Shown in pieces: positions 23,997-38,000 of a stretch of DNA of 64,000 nucleotides (position 1 is the first letter of the stretch; each line of letters opens with the position of its first letter). Origin of the DNA: Chlamydomonas reinhardtii (Eukaryota; Chlorophyta; Chlorophyceae; Chlamydomonadales; Chlamydomonadaceae). The translations under genes were made by a program, and so were the position numbers. The stretch spans positions 7,230,193-7,294,192 of the forward strand of contig NC_057005.1 of assembly GCF_000002595.2 (NCBI RefSeq). Direction: 5' to 3'. Under the pieces are notes generated by a model. That model was not told the DNA's origin, did not search any database, and saw only the letters and a list, made by a program, of their open reading frames with translations.

Positions 23997-25365
23997 TTTC
24001 TTAAATGATTGCTCAGTAAGATATGTGTAGAGTTTTCAAGCGATCATGGCGTAAAGTCACTCAGAACAATCTAAACGTGCTTGACAGGAAGGTCAGTGCG
24101 CCGCAATTCACACGCGCGTGCCTGTAAACTTTCTGGTAATCAATTATGCGGCTCAATGGAGATGACTCCTGGCGGCGCGGAGTTTTAAAGTCATGCCGAG
24201 ACCTGTGTGAACCTCGGAACCCCCGCGCTTTCCCGCTGGTCCCCCGACGTCGCAATTTTGACCTCCTGCCGTCCCATCGACCCCTGTACATCATCTACCG
24301 TATACGTTTACATGCTACATGGGCTGACATGGCCTGTAGCCGTGTTTGCTGTGCCACCACATCGAGACCTTCTGACCATGTATGGTTGCATAGGTGGGTT
24401 CATTTTGCCCCTCGTTCTGTTGGTTCCTTTCCCGGTGATGTGCGACCCTATATGTATAAGCTACATACAACTGGTTTGACCAGGGGAGGTCTCCACGGGA
24501 GGTCCCTGGGTTTGGCGGTGAGCGCCGTATCAGTGCCCAAGGTTGAATGTTCAAACCGGGTGGATTGCGTTCAAATAGGCTGGATGACAACAAAAGTATA
24601 ACATAACTTGCTGACGTTGTTACGCTGGCTTGAATCACTTTCATTAACTCAGATCGGCAATGAGTCAGCCACCTGAACTGCCAACCGCGTGCGACATGAC
24701 ATATTCATATATTACAAAACGACCCCTCATCTTGGACTTTGACTATTTGATTCGTAAACAACAGTCTGCTTGGCGTAACAGCAATATGCGGCCTCCGCCC
24801 GCCATCGCCCTGTTCGCCAGACCCATCGCTGAGTGACATCCGCATGCTAGCGAGATAATATTACAGGAGGCGTTCAATTAGAGACTCCGCTTACGAGGAA
24901 AGGACCGACTTTATTGATTCGAGCGTGTTGCTCACTTGCTGAGCTCGCCCTCGTTACTTCAGCTCTAACCGGTCCGGGTATAACACGATGTATGACATAT
25001 CTGGGCGTGTGGAATGTATGACTTGCCGTTGCCAGGGCTAAAAGCAGGTGAGCAACGCCGCTCGCGCGCGTTGAAGCCTTTGCCAGCGGTATTTATGTAC
25101 ATAGTCTCACATCTTGGAGTTGCGCCCCACCTGATAGCTCAGCCGCCTTCCCGCTGTGGCCTTCCGGGAAAGGGGAACATACCTTCGTGAAATGCAAGCC
25201 AATGGAAGGACGCGCACAGGGGCCAACTTCAACCAGTTGACCTATCGGCCAACTGCAGGACATTTGAGCGATGGATTGTAGCTCCCGATTTGACTGCCGC
25301 AGGGCACGAGCCTCGCTGCGCTTCCAAGCGCCGGGGCGCGGCGCGTGCACCCAGTTGAAGCTGCT
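23997..25365. other. Divergent intergenic region
   Basis: Lies between the start of permease copy 2 (minus) and the start of the large membrane protein (plus), so it should carry both promoters. It is more AT-rich than the genes. I see no supported coding region, repeat or clear TATA box. Confidence 0.5.
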
Positions 25366-28300
25366 ATGCACAAGACATGCAATCGCGCGCGCGGCACAGT
25401 CATGCGATGTCGCTGGAGCTGGCTGACAAAGCTGACATTGCTAGTGACCATCGCTGTACAGCTGCGGGCGCCACCCCTGGTTGGCGCTAGCTCTGGCGTC
25501 GAGATGTTCTTGCAGTCGGTCTCAGACGGCGGAAATTCAGCTTCAGATGGTCCTCTGGAGGTGCCGCTTCGTGTTGACCTGGCGACAGTGTCTCCTGGCT
25601 GGGGCGACCTCGGATTGCTCAGGGCCGCCACCGGCATTTGCCCCGCCGATGGCAGCTGCGCCATGTGTGACTTCGTGGATGAAAACCCCTGCCAGGTGCG
25701 GGGATGGGTACGGGCTGCGCGGGCGGGGCCGATAGTGTCGAATGTGGGGTGAGGGCGCAATGACCAGAAACCCTGACAGTCCCGGAGCATGGACCTGCTG
25801 TGTGCATCCTGTAACTGCGGGCAAGCAGTTGTCCTGCCTGCACTAAGGCTTTCAACCTTACGTTCTGATTCTCATGTTGTGTTGGTGATATTGGCCAGGT
25901 GGCTGACGCATACGGGGCGGAAGCGGGCCTGTGTCAGCTGCCTGTGTTCCTGGGCGGGTCCACGCCGCCCGAAAAGGTAATGGCAGCCGTGCGACTGGTC
26001 AGGTCAGGGCGGGGCGGGGCGGGGACTGCCTGCTAGGGGCGTTCGACATTCCTTTGCATGCACACTGTGAGCCCACATGCCCCAGCATCACAGCTGCACG
26101 TAGACTGACCTGGCGCCTTCCCTGTCGCTCACGCATGGCGGCACCCGGCGCAGCTGTGTGGCATGGGCGCTACTGCGGAGGTCTTCTTGTCGGGCGACAG
26201 CAGCAGTGGCGCGGGCCCGGCGGCGGCTGTAGCCACGCTCACGGCCTTCCGCACCCGCGACAGCCAGCTGGTGCTGACCCTCACCACCCGCTGCGGCTGG
26301 GTTCTGGTGCCGTACGCATCACAGCACGACAGCGGCAGTAACGGCAGTAGCAGCAGCAACACGGGGACCCGCCCTGGCGCCAGCGGCAGTAGCAGCCGCC
26401 GCATGCTTGGTGGTGCCGCCGCGGCAGCTGGGAGCCAGGGCCGGCAGCTGCTACTGGCGGCAGCTGATGCGGAGCAGGACAGTGCGGCGGAGCAAGCGCC
26501 CGCGGCGCCTGCGGCGGTGGTACTGGAGGGTACGGCGCAGTACGGCGGCCAGGAGCTGTACTTTGGTGCGCCGGCACGCGGGTACGGCGGATCTAACGAT
26601 TCAGGGGACGGCGGCGCGGCTGACGTGGAGGAGCGCTACGCCTGCTGCAGCGCGGCACTGCCGCTACGCGGCCTGCCCAGCAGCTGCGGCGCCCTGGAGC
26701 TGACACTGAGCCTGCGGCTGGGGTTGAAGCGGCTGGTGCTGTCTGGCCCAGGCGCCAGCGTCAGCGGCGGCAGCGGGAGCGGGGAGGACGGGGGTGGAAT
26801 GGGTGGGGAGGACTGGGTGGATTGTGTGGAGGCCGCCTCGGAGGACGGCACGCCGGAGGGGCTGCGCTGGGCGGAGGTGCAGCTCGACATGCGGCCGCCG
26901 CAGGTGGGACTGGGATGCGCGTGCCACGTGCGGCATGTATGGGGGAGGGCGCGGGCGGTGGTGGAAGTTTGGATGGCTGGACATTCGCACACCGCAGTGA
27001 AGAGCTTATGCTGGCCTTGTGGACACCCGTACTGCCCAAATCGATATTGTTTGACGTGAACGCCTGCACGACCCGTCATGTGTGGCTGTGTGTCTGCAGC
27101 TGGGCCGGCGCGTGCAGCAGGCGGTTGCGGAGGCGACGGCGGAGCAATCGCGCGCCGCCGCCGACGCTCGGGCGCAGGTGTTCAGCAACGGCGCTGCCGC
27201 CTCCTCCTCGTACACAGCCACTCTGGACCCACGCACGTGAGTAGCCGCTGCCGTTGCCACTTCCGCTGCCGCCGCCACTTCCGCTGCCGCTGCTGCCACT
27301 GCATTGAGGCTCACGCCTCACCCTTTCCGGTCCTTGGACTACGCCACGTAACGCCAATCTGCGTGCGCCATACGGTTCCTGCGGCCGCCCTGATGGCTCC
27401 ACTCCCTCCTCCACCTCCACGCCGCAGGCCCGCCTCCGCCGCATGGCTCGAGTCCTTGTCCCGGCAGTTCCCGCTCGTGTCCACCTCCACCACACACCAG
27501 AGCCTGGCCTTCCTGGTCGGAGCCCTGCGCTCCAACTCAGCCGCCGCAGCCGCAGCAGCGGCAAGCGGCAGTGGCAGTGGCAGTGGTGGTGGCAGTGGCA
27601 GTGGTATAGTGCCGCTGCTGCCAGCGGGACTGACGTTGGAAAGCTGCGGCGCGCGATCCATCAGTCTGGTGGCTTCAGCGGTGGTGGCGGCGCTGGCTGG
27701 GCTGGGGGTGGGGCAGCAACACATTGCGGACGTGGTGTGTATTCAGCCACCGTACGGGGCTGTGGCGTCGTTCGAGGTAGGTTGGTGGGCTCGGGAAAGG
27801 GGCGGTTTTGTGCTGCGTGGGTGTGTACGGCTGACCTCACATGATTCCCTGGGTGAGGTTCGGTGCAGAAGCTACCTGTATGACGTGTGTATGTGTGTGT
27901 GTGTATTGTGCTTTGCACGCAGCTGCCTCCCTGCGCGCGCGATGCGGCGGTGCTTTTCAATGTATCCCTCGAGATGCCTCTCGCGGGCAGTAGCAGCAGC
28001 GGTGGCAGTAGCAGCATTGCTGGCAGCAGCACCGGCCTGGTCGGCACTACTGTGCCGGCCGGGGCTGCGCCGGCGGACCCACAGGCGCTTGCGGACGCAC
28101 TGACGGCCGCGGCGTTTGCGGCGCCGTGGACGTGTCTATCGGCGGAGGGCCAGATGCGCATGTTCAGTACGGTGACGCTCAGCGTGCAGCTGCCGCGGGG
28201 CCCCGGCGATGGTGCGGTGCAGGTGAGCAGGCACAGGATACTGCGTTTGCTGTGTTTGTGTATGCATGTGCATATCGGCGCAAATTGCTAGTTATCGCCC

Positions 28301-31300
28301 AAGCGCGTGCGCGCGCGCGCCTGGAGGGCACGGTGTGTTTTGGTGTTGTGCTGACACACTGTTAATGCTCTTCTTGTTAACCCCGCAGTTGGACCCAAAC
28401 GTGCTGCTGCCTGGAGGTCCTGCGCTACAGCCGGGCATCTCATCGCCGGCGCCTGCTACAGCCGCCGCTCCCCGCGCGTCCGTGCCTAGCGGCAGCGCCA
28501 GTGACGGCGGCAGCAGCTCGCTAAGCGTGACCGAGGTGACCGCCGTGGCAGTGGCGGTGACGTTGGCAATCGTGGTCGCGGTGATGGCATTCTTTGCCAT
28601 CCGCACTGTGCGGCGCGCGAAGGCGGCGGCGCGTGCGGCACAGGATGCGGCTGTGGCGGCCGCGGCAGCAGCAGGAACCAGTAGTGGTGGTGGAGCTGGC
28701 AATGGCGGCGGCGCAGCAGCCGCGCCCCCGGACCATAAATTGTCATGGATTGAGGTGCCTGAGCACTCGCTGCCAGAGGATGTCACCAGTATGGCTGCGG
28801 CTGCGGCGATGGCTCCCGGCACTGGCGCCTACCCGCTGTCTGTTTCCAGGGTGGGAGGAGGCAGCGTGAGCGCCGGTGGCGCAGCGCCGCAGCAGGGCGG
28901 CCCCTCTTCGCTGCTGGCACCCGCCACGCGGCCGCACCACAGCTCCTTCAGCGCTGGCGGCAGTGGGGCCCCAGGCCGCTCCGCCCACGCGCCTGCCGGT
29001 GCCTCTGCCAGCCGCCAGCAGCCGCAGGACGTGGACCTGAGGGAGGTGCACGTGCACAGCTGCGCCGGCGTCGCGCCTGAATCCACAGGCACCGGCGGTG
29101 AGGACGACGCGCCCCTGATCTCTGTCCGCTCGGCGCCGCCGCCGCTGCTGCAGCGCCCTGCAGCGCTTGCGCCAGCGTTGGCAGCGTCGCCGGCTGCTGC
29201 AGCTGCGCGGCGGCTGCCACCGCCGCTGCTGGGGTCGGCGTTCTCGTCGCCGCCGCCTGACACGGCAAAGCGAGCGATGATTGCGCCAGAGGGTGTGCGG
29301 CTGTGGACAGAGGAGGAGGAGGAGGACAGAGGCGCAGGCTACTTGGCCTGTGGTTCGGGTGGGCTGCCGGCTGTGGATGGGCGCGCTGCGCCGCTGCAGA
29401 CTCCACCGGCGCCCGCACCGGCAGCAGCTGCGGCGACGGCAGCGGCTGCCTCCTGGCCTGCCAGCGGGCCCCCGTGCCCTGAGGCGTCTGGACAGTTCGC
29501 GGTCGCTGTGGCCTCGGCAGTCGCCGCCTGTGCCGTGCTCGCTGCAGATGCGGCGCCTGTGGCTGACGCCGCCGCAGAGGCAGCAGCGGAGGCAGCGGCT
29601 GCATCTGCCTTTCCCGCCATGGCCACTGCCACTGCCACGGCTGAGCCCGAAGCCAAAGGTGGGGCTGCCAGTCGTCAGGCGTGTTTGGCGGTGAGCAGCA
29701 CGTTCGACAGCGATGATGTCGCAGCGCCAGAACATGCTGTAGACGCAGCGGCCGCGACCCCCGCTGCCGCAGCTAACCCCTTAGGATGGATAGTGCCGGT
29801 TACGGCGGCGGCTGAGCTGCAGAGCCCTTTCCTCGGCACGTCAGAGCGCGAGGACTGCGGCGGCCGCGGCAGTGGCCCTCCTCAATGCGGCAGTGACCAG
29901 CAGCTGCGGAAACAAAAGGGGGCGGAGGAGGCGCCAATGCAATTGGCTGGCGTGCGTGAAGAGGCGCTCCCACCCGCCATTTCGTCGGTAGCGGTTGCCC
30001 AAGCGTCAGTTCCTGAGGCGCCTGTCGCGCTGGCTGGCATGAAGGAGCGAGACTCTCAGCAGGCTCGGGAGCCGCCCCCCACGGACCGCGGCAGCAGCCC
30101 ATTCGGCAACAGCGCTAAGCTCTCAGGGCCGCTTGGCGTGCTGAACGCCGAGGCGGCGGACGCAGCATGTGCGGCCGACACGGATGATGCTGACCTGTTC
30201 ACATTGCGCCCGCCGTCTGCACTTACCAGCCATAACGCCAGCGCCAACGTCAGCCGCAACGCCAGCGTGGGCGGTGCAGGAGACGGAAGCAGTTATAACG
30301 GCACCCTGGCTGGCTGCGCTTGCGTAGCTGGCAGTAGCAGCCGCCCCGGTTCGGGTGGCGGCGCCGAGGACGGCAGCGACGGCGGCGGTGCTGCTGCCGC
30401 CGCGGCGGCCGCGCCGGGCCCAGCACCTATGTCATACTCGACCGGCATGCCGCAGTCGCTCCTGGAAGCCGCGTTCGAGGCGGCCGCTACAGCCGCAGCG
30501 GCGGCCGCAGCTGCCGCTGCTGCTGCCGCGACGGGGACCAGCACGACCGGCAGCGGCATCTCCAGCGCGATTAGCCTAAAGCACAAGCGCAGCATGAGCG
30601 TTTCGTCTCTGCCCAGCATCGCTGAGGATGAACAGGCGCCGGCGGCGGAGACGAAGCGGCACGAGTCCCGAAGGGTCTCCACTAGCACGGGCGGCGCTGC
30701 CGGCACTGCCAGTACGACAGCGGGAGGAAACACTCGCTCGGCCGCAGCGATGGAGGCGACGGCAGCGGCAGTGGCCCCGGCTGTGAAACGTGCAGTCGCC
30801 GTGGCGTTGAATGGCCTGCTTGGGTCAGAGCCGGGCTTGGCGTCAGTGGTCGCGTCGCCGGCCGGCGCCGCTGCCACAGGTGCTGTCGCGGGCCCCAAGA
30901 CAACAGCACAGGAGGGTGCCAATGTACCAGAAGCGCCGCCGTCAATCCCCGCGACTGCCGCCGCTGCTCCTGCTGCTGCAGCCACCACCGCACAACCTAC
31001 GGCTTCCTGCGCCAGTGCCGCCGCTGCACGCCGGAGCGTCGATGCGCCGAAGGCGCCCGCCACCGCCGCCACCGTTGCCACCGCCGCCACCGCCGCTACA
31101 GCCGGTACCGCCGCCAACATACCGGCTGCCTGCACGACCATGTGGACCAACGTGCTGTTTGACACGCCCGCCGCCTCCGGTAAGAAGCGCCGAGCTAATA
31201 AGGACAAGGCGGCAACGGCGGCGGCAGCGGCTGGGGACTCCCAATGCAGCAGCGCTGAGACCAGCGCTGGCGGCGCTCCGCCGCCGGAGGCAGCAGCGGA

Positions 31301-32588
31301 GGCGTCGGCAGCAGCGGAGGCGGTGGATGCCTCAGTTGTGACGACGGCAGAGCCAGTGGCTGCCAACGCGGCGGCGTCTTCGCTATCTGGCAGCGCCGCC
31401 GGTCTTGCACCGGAGGTGGTCGCGTTCCTTTCGGAGCGTGTGAGGCAGAGCCGCACCCGGGACGAGGGCGCTTATGCCGCGGATGCCGGCGCCGCAGGCG
31501 CTGCTTCCATCACCACAGGCAAGGCCGCAGCGGCAGCGGCGCGCGCGGCGGGCTCTGCTGAGGGCACCGGTGTCGGTGACGGCCCTCACCAGCTCGTGCC
31601 TCCCTCGCCGCCGCCTGCTGGTGACGCTACGGGTCGCAACAATGACAGCACAGGTGCCGCCGCCGCCGCCGCCTCGGCCGCCATCTCGGACACCAACACC
31701 TCGACAGTCAGCGCTGCTGACACAGCCAGCATGGTTGCCAAGCTGCTCGCGTCCAGCTCACGCCCCGCTTCGAATGCCGGCGCGCCCATCCTATGCAATG
31801 CGAGGTCGCCTGTGCTGCACCAGCAGTCTTTGTCGCCCACCAAGCGCGGCAAAGGCGCATTTCGCCGTTCCACCAGCATTTCTGCCGCCTCGCCTACCGC
31901 AGTCGAGCACGCCAGCAGCCCCTTCAAGCAGGATTCCGCCGCTGCCGTGGCCGTGTCGCCTGTGCCGGCTGCGGCTACCGAATCCCCGGGTGCCAAGGCC
32001 CCAGCATCATGCATGAGCGCGGGCACTGCTGAGTGGATGGAGCGAAGCAGGTCGCTGCGTGACTCATTGCAGAACGCCCGCAGCTCTATTCAGGGCGTCC
32101 TGGCGGCGCGCGCTGCGCGCAACGTGCCGCACCCTGCCGGCCCCACTGCGGCCCTGGTCCTCGCAAACACAGGCCCAGGCGCGGGCGCCGGAGCGGGCGC
32201 GGGCGCGGGCGCGGGGCTGGGCCAGGGTGCCCCTGCCGGTGCTGTGGTGTCGGCAGCAGCCGAGGCGCTGGCGGCAGGCCGCCGAGCCGACCAGGGTCCG
32301 TCAGTGGCTGTGGAAGGAGGCGGCGGCGGCGGCGGCGGCCGCGGCGGCGGCGGCGTCAGCGCTCGTGCGGCGCCGGGTGCGCGGCTGGCAGCTGTGCGGC
32401 TGGCTGGAAACATAGCGCCAGCGTTCGTAAGCACGAGTGCGGCCGGTGCGCCTGCAGGAGCTGGCGGTCCGACCCTAGCAGCGGTCGTGACCGCGTCCAT
32501 AGCGGAGCCTCCGAGTGCGACCTCTCCTGCTGCTGCGGCGGCGGCTGCGTCAGGCGCCGGTGGCACTAAGCCAGGGTGGAGGCGTTAG
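25366..32588 (+). CDS. Very large single-pass membrane protein with disordered Ala-rich tail
   Basis: Seven exons keep frame: 25366-25695, 25899-25976, 26154-26903, 27100-27236, 27428-27776, 27923-28222 and 28389-32588, giving 2047 residues. The N-terminus MHKTCNRARG... leads into LTKLTLLVTIAVQL, a signal peptide or anchor; an internal ATG at 25402 would also serve. Residues about 45-690 form an extracytoplasmic region with scattered cysteines (CPADGSCAMCDF, ENPC, YACCSA, SSCGALELTLSL) and Ser/Gly linkers. A transmembrane helix at about 698-720 (VTAVAVAVTLAIVVAVMAFF) is followed by RTVRRAK, placing the rest inside. The last 1,325 residues, in one exon, are Ala/Gly/Ser/Pro low complexity with poly-Ala runs and no catalytic motif that I recognise. 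Topology recalls a receptor or wall-sensing protein, but I do not recognise the ectodomain. The open minus-strand frames over this exon are shadows of GC-rich codons. Confidence 0.8.
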
Positions 32589-33208
32589 GCCTATCAGGGA
32601 ACCTGAATTCCAACAAATGACTGTGGCTGCTGATGGGTCTGGAAACGTTGTCAAGCTGTTATGGCGGCTTTACTAGCTTGTGGGCCAGCCCGTTTGAGGC
32701 TCGAAGCACATGGGTGCTTGGAGGAGAAAGGCTGAGACGCCTTCATGCGTGCACTTGTCCGGCGTGCTTGAGTTTGACTGTGCATGGCAGAGCTTGCTGA
32801 GAGCAACAGTAGTACAGCGCATTTGCGCTGCATGTTCAGGAACAGGGGATCCCTTGTTCAGGAATGCAGGTAGATAGACTCTCCGCACATACTTTTGCAA
32901 GGGAGGGAACAACCGATACACATGCCAAATACATTGCGCACACGGTCTGGCGGAAATAAGTCAGTCGAGGCCCAGCGTCACATCAACAACTACCAGGATG
33001 GCATTGATTCGTAGTACACCGTCCGAACAGCCGAGCCTAACCGAGCTGGCTATGCGACGTGATGGTTGGTGCGCGCAGTTGGCGCCTGGCGTGCTGCCCG
33101 TCCTATTCTTTGAGACGCTAAATCTTGGACTTGCACTGGTAAGGTCCCTGGGTGCTTTGCGCTGCTTTGCGCGGATAACTGAGACCTTGGTGGGCCGACA
33201 CAGGACTG

Positions 33209-33213
33209 TGTAA
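33209..33213 (+). terminator. Poly(A) signal TGTAA of the large membrane protein
   Basis: First TGTAA on the plus strand after the stop at 32588, about 620 bases downstream. Confidence 0.5.
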
Positions 33214-34731
33214 CTGAACAAGAGCAGAGAGCCCGTAGCTAGGCTTGATACCTATCACGCACAGTCAATCGGCTGCATGCCGGCTTAATAATAAGTCTTG
33301 TTCTTGCTGTCATGATATTGCAATCGAGCGTGCTGCAGGTTGCACAGCGGTATGGACTTGTGTGAGGTGTCGTCATGGGTATGAGAAGGTGTGGGGTATG
33401 TCCGGCCAAGGTCTGCCTTGTGCCCTTACATTGCAGGAACGCCGGGTAGTCAGAGGGCTTAGGGTGTGCAGGCGGCGCGAGCAGCAGTGACGCCGTTGTC
33501 TCATTGGGCCGGTGGGAGTGTCGCGGGGTCAACACCAGCATACCTTGCCTGCGTGGCTTGCTTTCCAGCGCTTCTGGGTCTGGGCCAATAAATTGGTTGG
33601 GGCAAAACTCGTCTGAACACGCAATGCCTGCACGGGCGTACGGTGGCTAGATGGCATCGGTGTGCGGGAAACGCGGAGAAGCCGAAAGGAGCGGCTTGAG
33701 GTGCGGGGAAACAGGACAACAGGAACCGAATAGGGCGGGCAAGGCAGGAGATGGTTATCATGGCATAGCTTTACTGGTGCGTAACCGCACGCTCGTTAGT
33801 AACCTCTCGGGCTGCTAACTGCTGCTGCCTACGGTGCTTGTTGGCATTAACATGCGGGGGTGGTTTTGTCTGTAATCGCCCAAGGGTGTACGAACAGCGG
33901 ATCCAACGGGACCTTTTACCATGCCGGCCCAACATTACGACAAGGACTTGCTAGGTCTACATTTCAGTACGCATGACAGGAACTGGCGCGTGCGTGGGTG
34001 AAGCCATCGTTGCTCGTTGTGTCCTGGGCTCGGGGACCTTATTATCCGCCGCGCACACGGTCCTCAAACCCTCATCATCGACCCCGGGTTTCCGCATGAG
34101 CCGTACAGGGCGCAATTCCGAACGGTGACAGGCAAGTGTGTGCAGCCGCATAGTAAACACTGCGCTGATCAGGTAACAACAACGTGTGCCCCCAGGTACC
34201 TTTCGCGCGCTATTCATTGAACGAATGCTATGAATGCTGCCATGCGCCTTATACCTCGCGGGCTGGCCTAACCCGGGGCTGGCCTAACGCGGAGGTCTGC
34301 GAAGCATATGCGTGCAACAGCGCGCAACCACTGAACCGCAACCTCTGCCTGAAGGCAAACGCATCGCGGCACAGGACATCACAACAGAGCATCCAAAGCG
34401 GCACAGTTTTCAGTGCCCGCATACCTCGCTCCATTGATGAGTGTATTATCAGCGACCGCCTTCCACCGAGACACACAGTTCCACTTGGCCTGAGGTCCTG
34501 CAACCCCACGGACCGCATCCATCCTAAGCGGTCAAGCGCATTAGTTGCGCCCCTACACCGCGGGTAAGCATAACATATTGCATAGACTCCTACATGTGTT
34601 CTTTGTAGTAAGCAGAGGTTCGTGCGCCACCCGCGTGCCCGTAATGTGTAACGGCCAATGCTTTCTCTTGATACCTACATGCCTCCTTCCTGGCCCGCAC
34701 CTGCATCCACTGCAAGTAAGTGACGTACGAA

Positions 34732-34736
34732 TTACA
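34732..34736 (-). terminator. Poly(A) signal TGTAA of the MGNC protein
   Basis: TTACA on the plus strand, TGTAA on the minus strand, about 360 bases downstream of the stop at 35095. Confidence 0.4.
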
Positions 34737-35094
34737 CATACGTGAAGGCTGCCCACGCATTGCACACGCGCTTAGTATGCGACAAGGATATGAGTATCGT
34801 GAATAAGCTTACGCAGCCTATTTAAACACGTCAACAGTATGAAAGCCATGAGCTACATGAGCCCGTCTACACTCCCCGCTTGTCGCGCCCCAAGTACCGT
34901 TCACGCGCCGTTTACTTCGCACAGTATATGCGTATATATCTCCAGAAGACCCACTTTACCGTACTTCCAGTATGTCAATAGAAAGTTAACACCCAGCAAC
35001 GCAAATCAGACCTATGCATGCCATTCAGTGACACTCTATCGTTGTGCCGTCATGCCGCACTGTCTGACACATATATCAGTGTACGGCCTGCCTG

Positions 35095-38000
35095 CTATTC
35101 CTCGTCATCAGGCACGCCGCCCGGCAGGTCGTCCAGGAAACCGCCTGCTGCTGATGGGCCTTTCTCCGCAGCCTCCACCGATGATGGCAGTTGCCCGCTA
35201 ATGGCACGCAGCTCTGCGACCAGCTTCTGTCCTGTCCCTCCACCACCGCCTGCGCCTGGAGCCGCGTGTGGAGATCCAATGCGGCTGCCGCCGACCCCAA
35301 CCTGTGCACCTACAGCGCCTTGCACGGGCGAGAATGCGCCCAAGGCGTGTGCGGTTAGTGTGGCCCCAGCACCGGTACTGTCGTACAGCGACTGCTGCTG
35401 GTGGCGGGTTGCCGGCGGCGGCGCGGCGTCAGTGGGCGAGCTGCAGGGGTAGGTGCTGCTAGCACGTTGGAAGCTGCCGGCCTGCTGCCGGCGGCTGCTG
35501 ATGGGACTTGACGAATCCGCCGCGAGGGCAGCGGGGGGCGGTGCGGGGTGCACGCGGCCGCTTGCGCGCGGTGATGCACGAGGTGATGACAGCGCCTCTC
35601 GCCAGCAGCTGCCTGTCAATGCTGAGCTGGATGGGCTGGCAAGCATGGATGCTGTGACCTGGCCTAGACTGATGACGTGCTGCGGCAGCTGTTGCGGTGG
35701 CTCCTGCTGTTGCGCGCAGGCGGCCGCGCGAGCGGAAGGGCTCCCCGGCAGCAGCTCATCGCAGGCGGGTTGGCCAGCGGCAGCACGCCCCTGCTGCGTC
35801 TGCACGCGCAGGCGCGTTGCCAATGCCGGCGGCTGCAGCTGCCTCCCTTCTGCTGGTGCTGGTGCTGCTGCTGCTGTTGACGCTCCGGCGCCAGTGGTGC
35901 TGCTCGACTGAATGGCGCCACCATCCAGTGACGTCGACAGCGCTGCCGCCGCCGCCGGCTGCTGAATCGTCCCCAGCAGCTCGTGGCTCCCGTCATAGTC
36001 CCCAAGATTCCCCGGGCTGGTTTGCAGCTTGAGGTCAGAGAGGCGTGTCGGCAGCGACAACGCCTCGCCCGCGCGCACGCCGCCTGCGGCCGCGGCCGCG
36101 GCCGCTAAGGCAGCCTTGTCGCCCGAGGATGCCTGCAGGAGCCCCACCCGCATGCCGCCGAGCCGAGCTGAGGGCGGCTGCTGGGGCTGCTGCGGCGTTG
36201 GGGCTGTTGCGGGCAGCGCCTGCACCTCGGTCATGGAGATGTCGGGGGCGCAGGACGGCGGCCTGAACAGGCTGTGTGCGGCGCCGGACAGCGGAGAGCC
36301 CTTGAGCGCGGGGCGCTGCGCGTAGAGGGAGGTGGGATACAGGCAGCAGCATAGGTAAATAGTGGCGCTGGCGTGCGGGGCATACGCTTGTGCTTTCCTT
36401 GTCCTTAAATACCAGGCGCCCGAGCGCACATAACCCTGCGTAATCTCTTCCCTTGTGCCCTCTGACATGCACCATCCAGGCACGCGGGCCGGCGGCGGGC
36501 CCCACCACATTATTCCTTCTGTGACTCGCCTTGGGCTGGGCCGCCAGGTCCACTTGGGGCCGGGCCTTGCCCAGGAAGCGCCGCCCGCCGTTTGCGGTCA
36601 CCGCCGCAGCAGGTGGCGCCGCCGCCGAGCCCGTCGTGACCTGCACGCCGACTGAGGAAGAACGCGAGACACCCACTTGCATGCGCGCAACGCTGCTGGC
36701 AAGCGGACCTGAGGCGTAGGAGCCCATGGCAGCTGCGGCAATTGACGCTGCGCCATTAAAGGGGCTGCCAGCTGCGGGTGTAGGCGAGCCGGCCTGTGAG
36801 CACGCTATCACCGGCGTAGCGGCGGGATGCGGTATTGCTGGCGAGAGCAGGCTGCCACCCCAGGTGCCGGCTGCCTGGTGCGCCTGCGGGAAGGAAACAA
36901 ACGGGACAGGTTTTGTGCGCTGCGTTTTAGAATTGGCCCAGAGTTTGTGGAACGCATGAACGACGGGTGTGTTTACGACAAGAGGTGCGATGGTTCGCCT
37001 AATAATCCATAATGTGACGGACCTGCTGTTGTGCAACTAAGGTGCCGGTTGAGTGGCTTCGAGGCGGCGCCGCCTGAGCCGCGCCCCGCCTGCTGGCGAT
37101 GCCTGGTTCAGCAACGACAGCCTCAACAGCCAGCTCGTGTTCCTCCACGTCCTCCACGTCCTCTACGTCATTTACAAGGCACCCTCCGGCCTGTGCAGAT
37201 GCAGGGAACACAACGCAGTGGTAGCAGTGGTCTTCAACTTGCAGACCGGCTCGTACGCTGCGCGACTATACTGCTGCACGTACCATGCAGGGATATGCCA
37301 GCACCCAATCTCACCGTTCCAGCGTCCAGGGCCGGCATTGAGAGATTCTGGCGCCTGTATGCCTGTGGACTGAACCCGCCGCCATCCATGTCGTTTACGC
37401 CGCCGCGGGCCTCCAGCCTCGCTGTGTCCGCACCTCCACCTCCACCCCCATCTGCGTCAGGCTCTGCCGCAATAACCTGCAGGACTCTGGCCGATGATGC
37501 GCTGCGCGACTGCTGCTGATGTGGCTGCTGCTGCGGCTGTGGGGGTTGTCGGGATGGGTGCCGCGACGGTGAGCAAGCCGGCAGCTTCGCGGACAGCTGC
37601 TTGCTTAGCGCCAGGAGCGCGTCAACCTCCGCCAAGTCACGGCTCCCGCACCGGCCGTAGCTGACGCCGCCGCTGCCAGTCCGCCCTAGGCCTTGGGAGA
37701 CATTGCCATTCGCCAGATGTGTGCCGCCGCTGGCGTTGGCGCCGCCGCCAGAGATACGTGCAGTGCTGGAGCCTGGGCCGACCATCAATGAAGCTGAGCC
37801 ACCCACATCTCTGCTGTTGCAGTGGTGCAAGCGATGCAGTTCCACCGCGGCGCCAGGCCTGCTAACGCTGTCTGTAACAACGCCACCAGCGTACGCATCC
37901 TCACAGGTGCTGCTGCTGTCAAAGGGCATCGGCCGCAAAGGCTCAGCATAAGTATTCACGGTCATCAATGCGGGCGCCAGACCGTGCCCAGCGGCGGCGG

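Larger units (their letters stand above)
32589..35094. other. Convergent intergenic region
   Basis: The first 620 bases are probably the 3' UTR of the membrane-protein gene, up to TGTAA at 33209. Another minus-strand TGTAA at 34732 may end the opposing gene. Between them I find no coding pattern or repeat. Confidence 0.5.

Noticed and set aside
30293-31456. 387-residue minus-strand open frame
   Set aside because: Shadow of the large membrane-protein exon; the plus frame is continuous for 1,400 codons and joined to upstream exons in phase.
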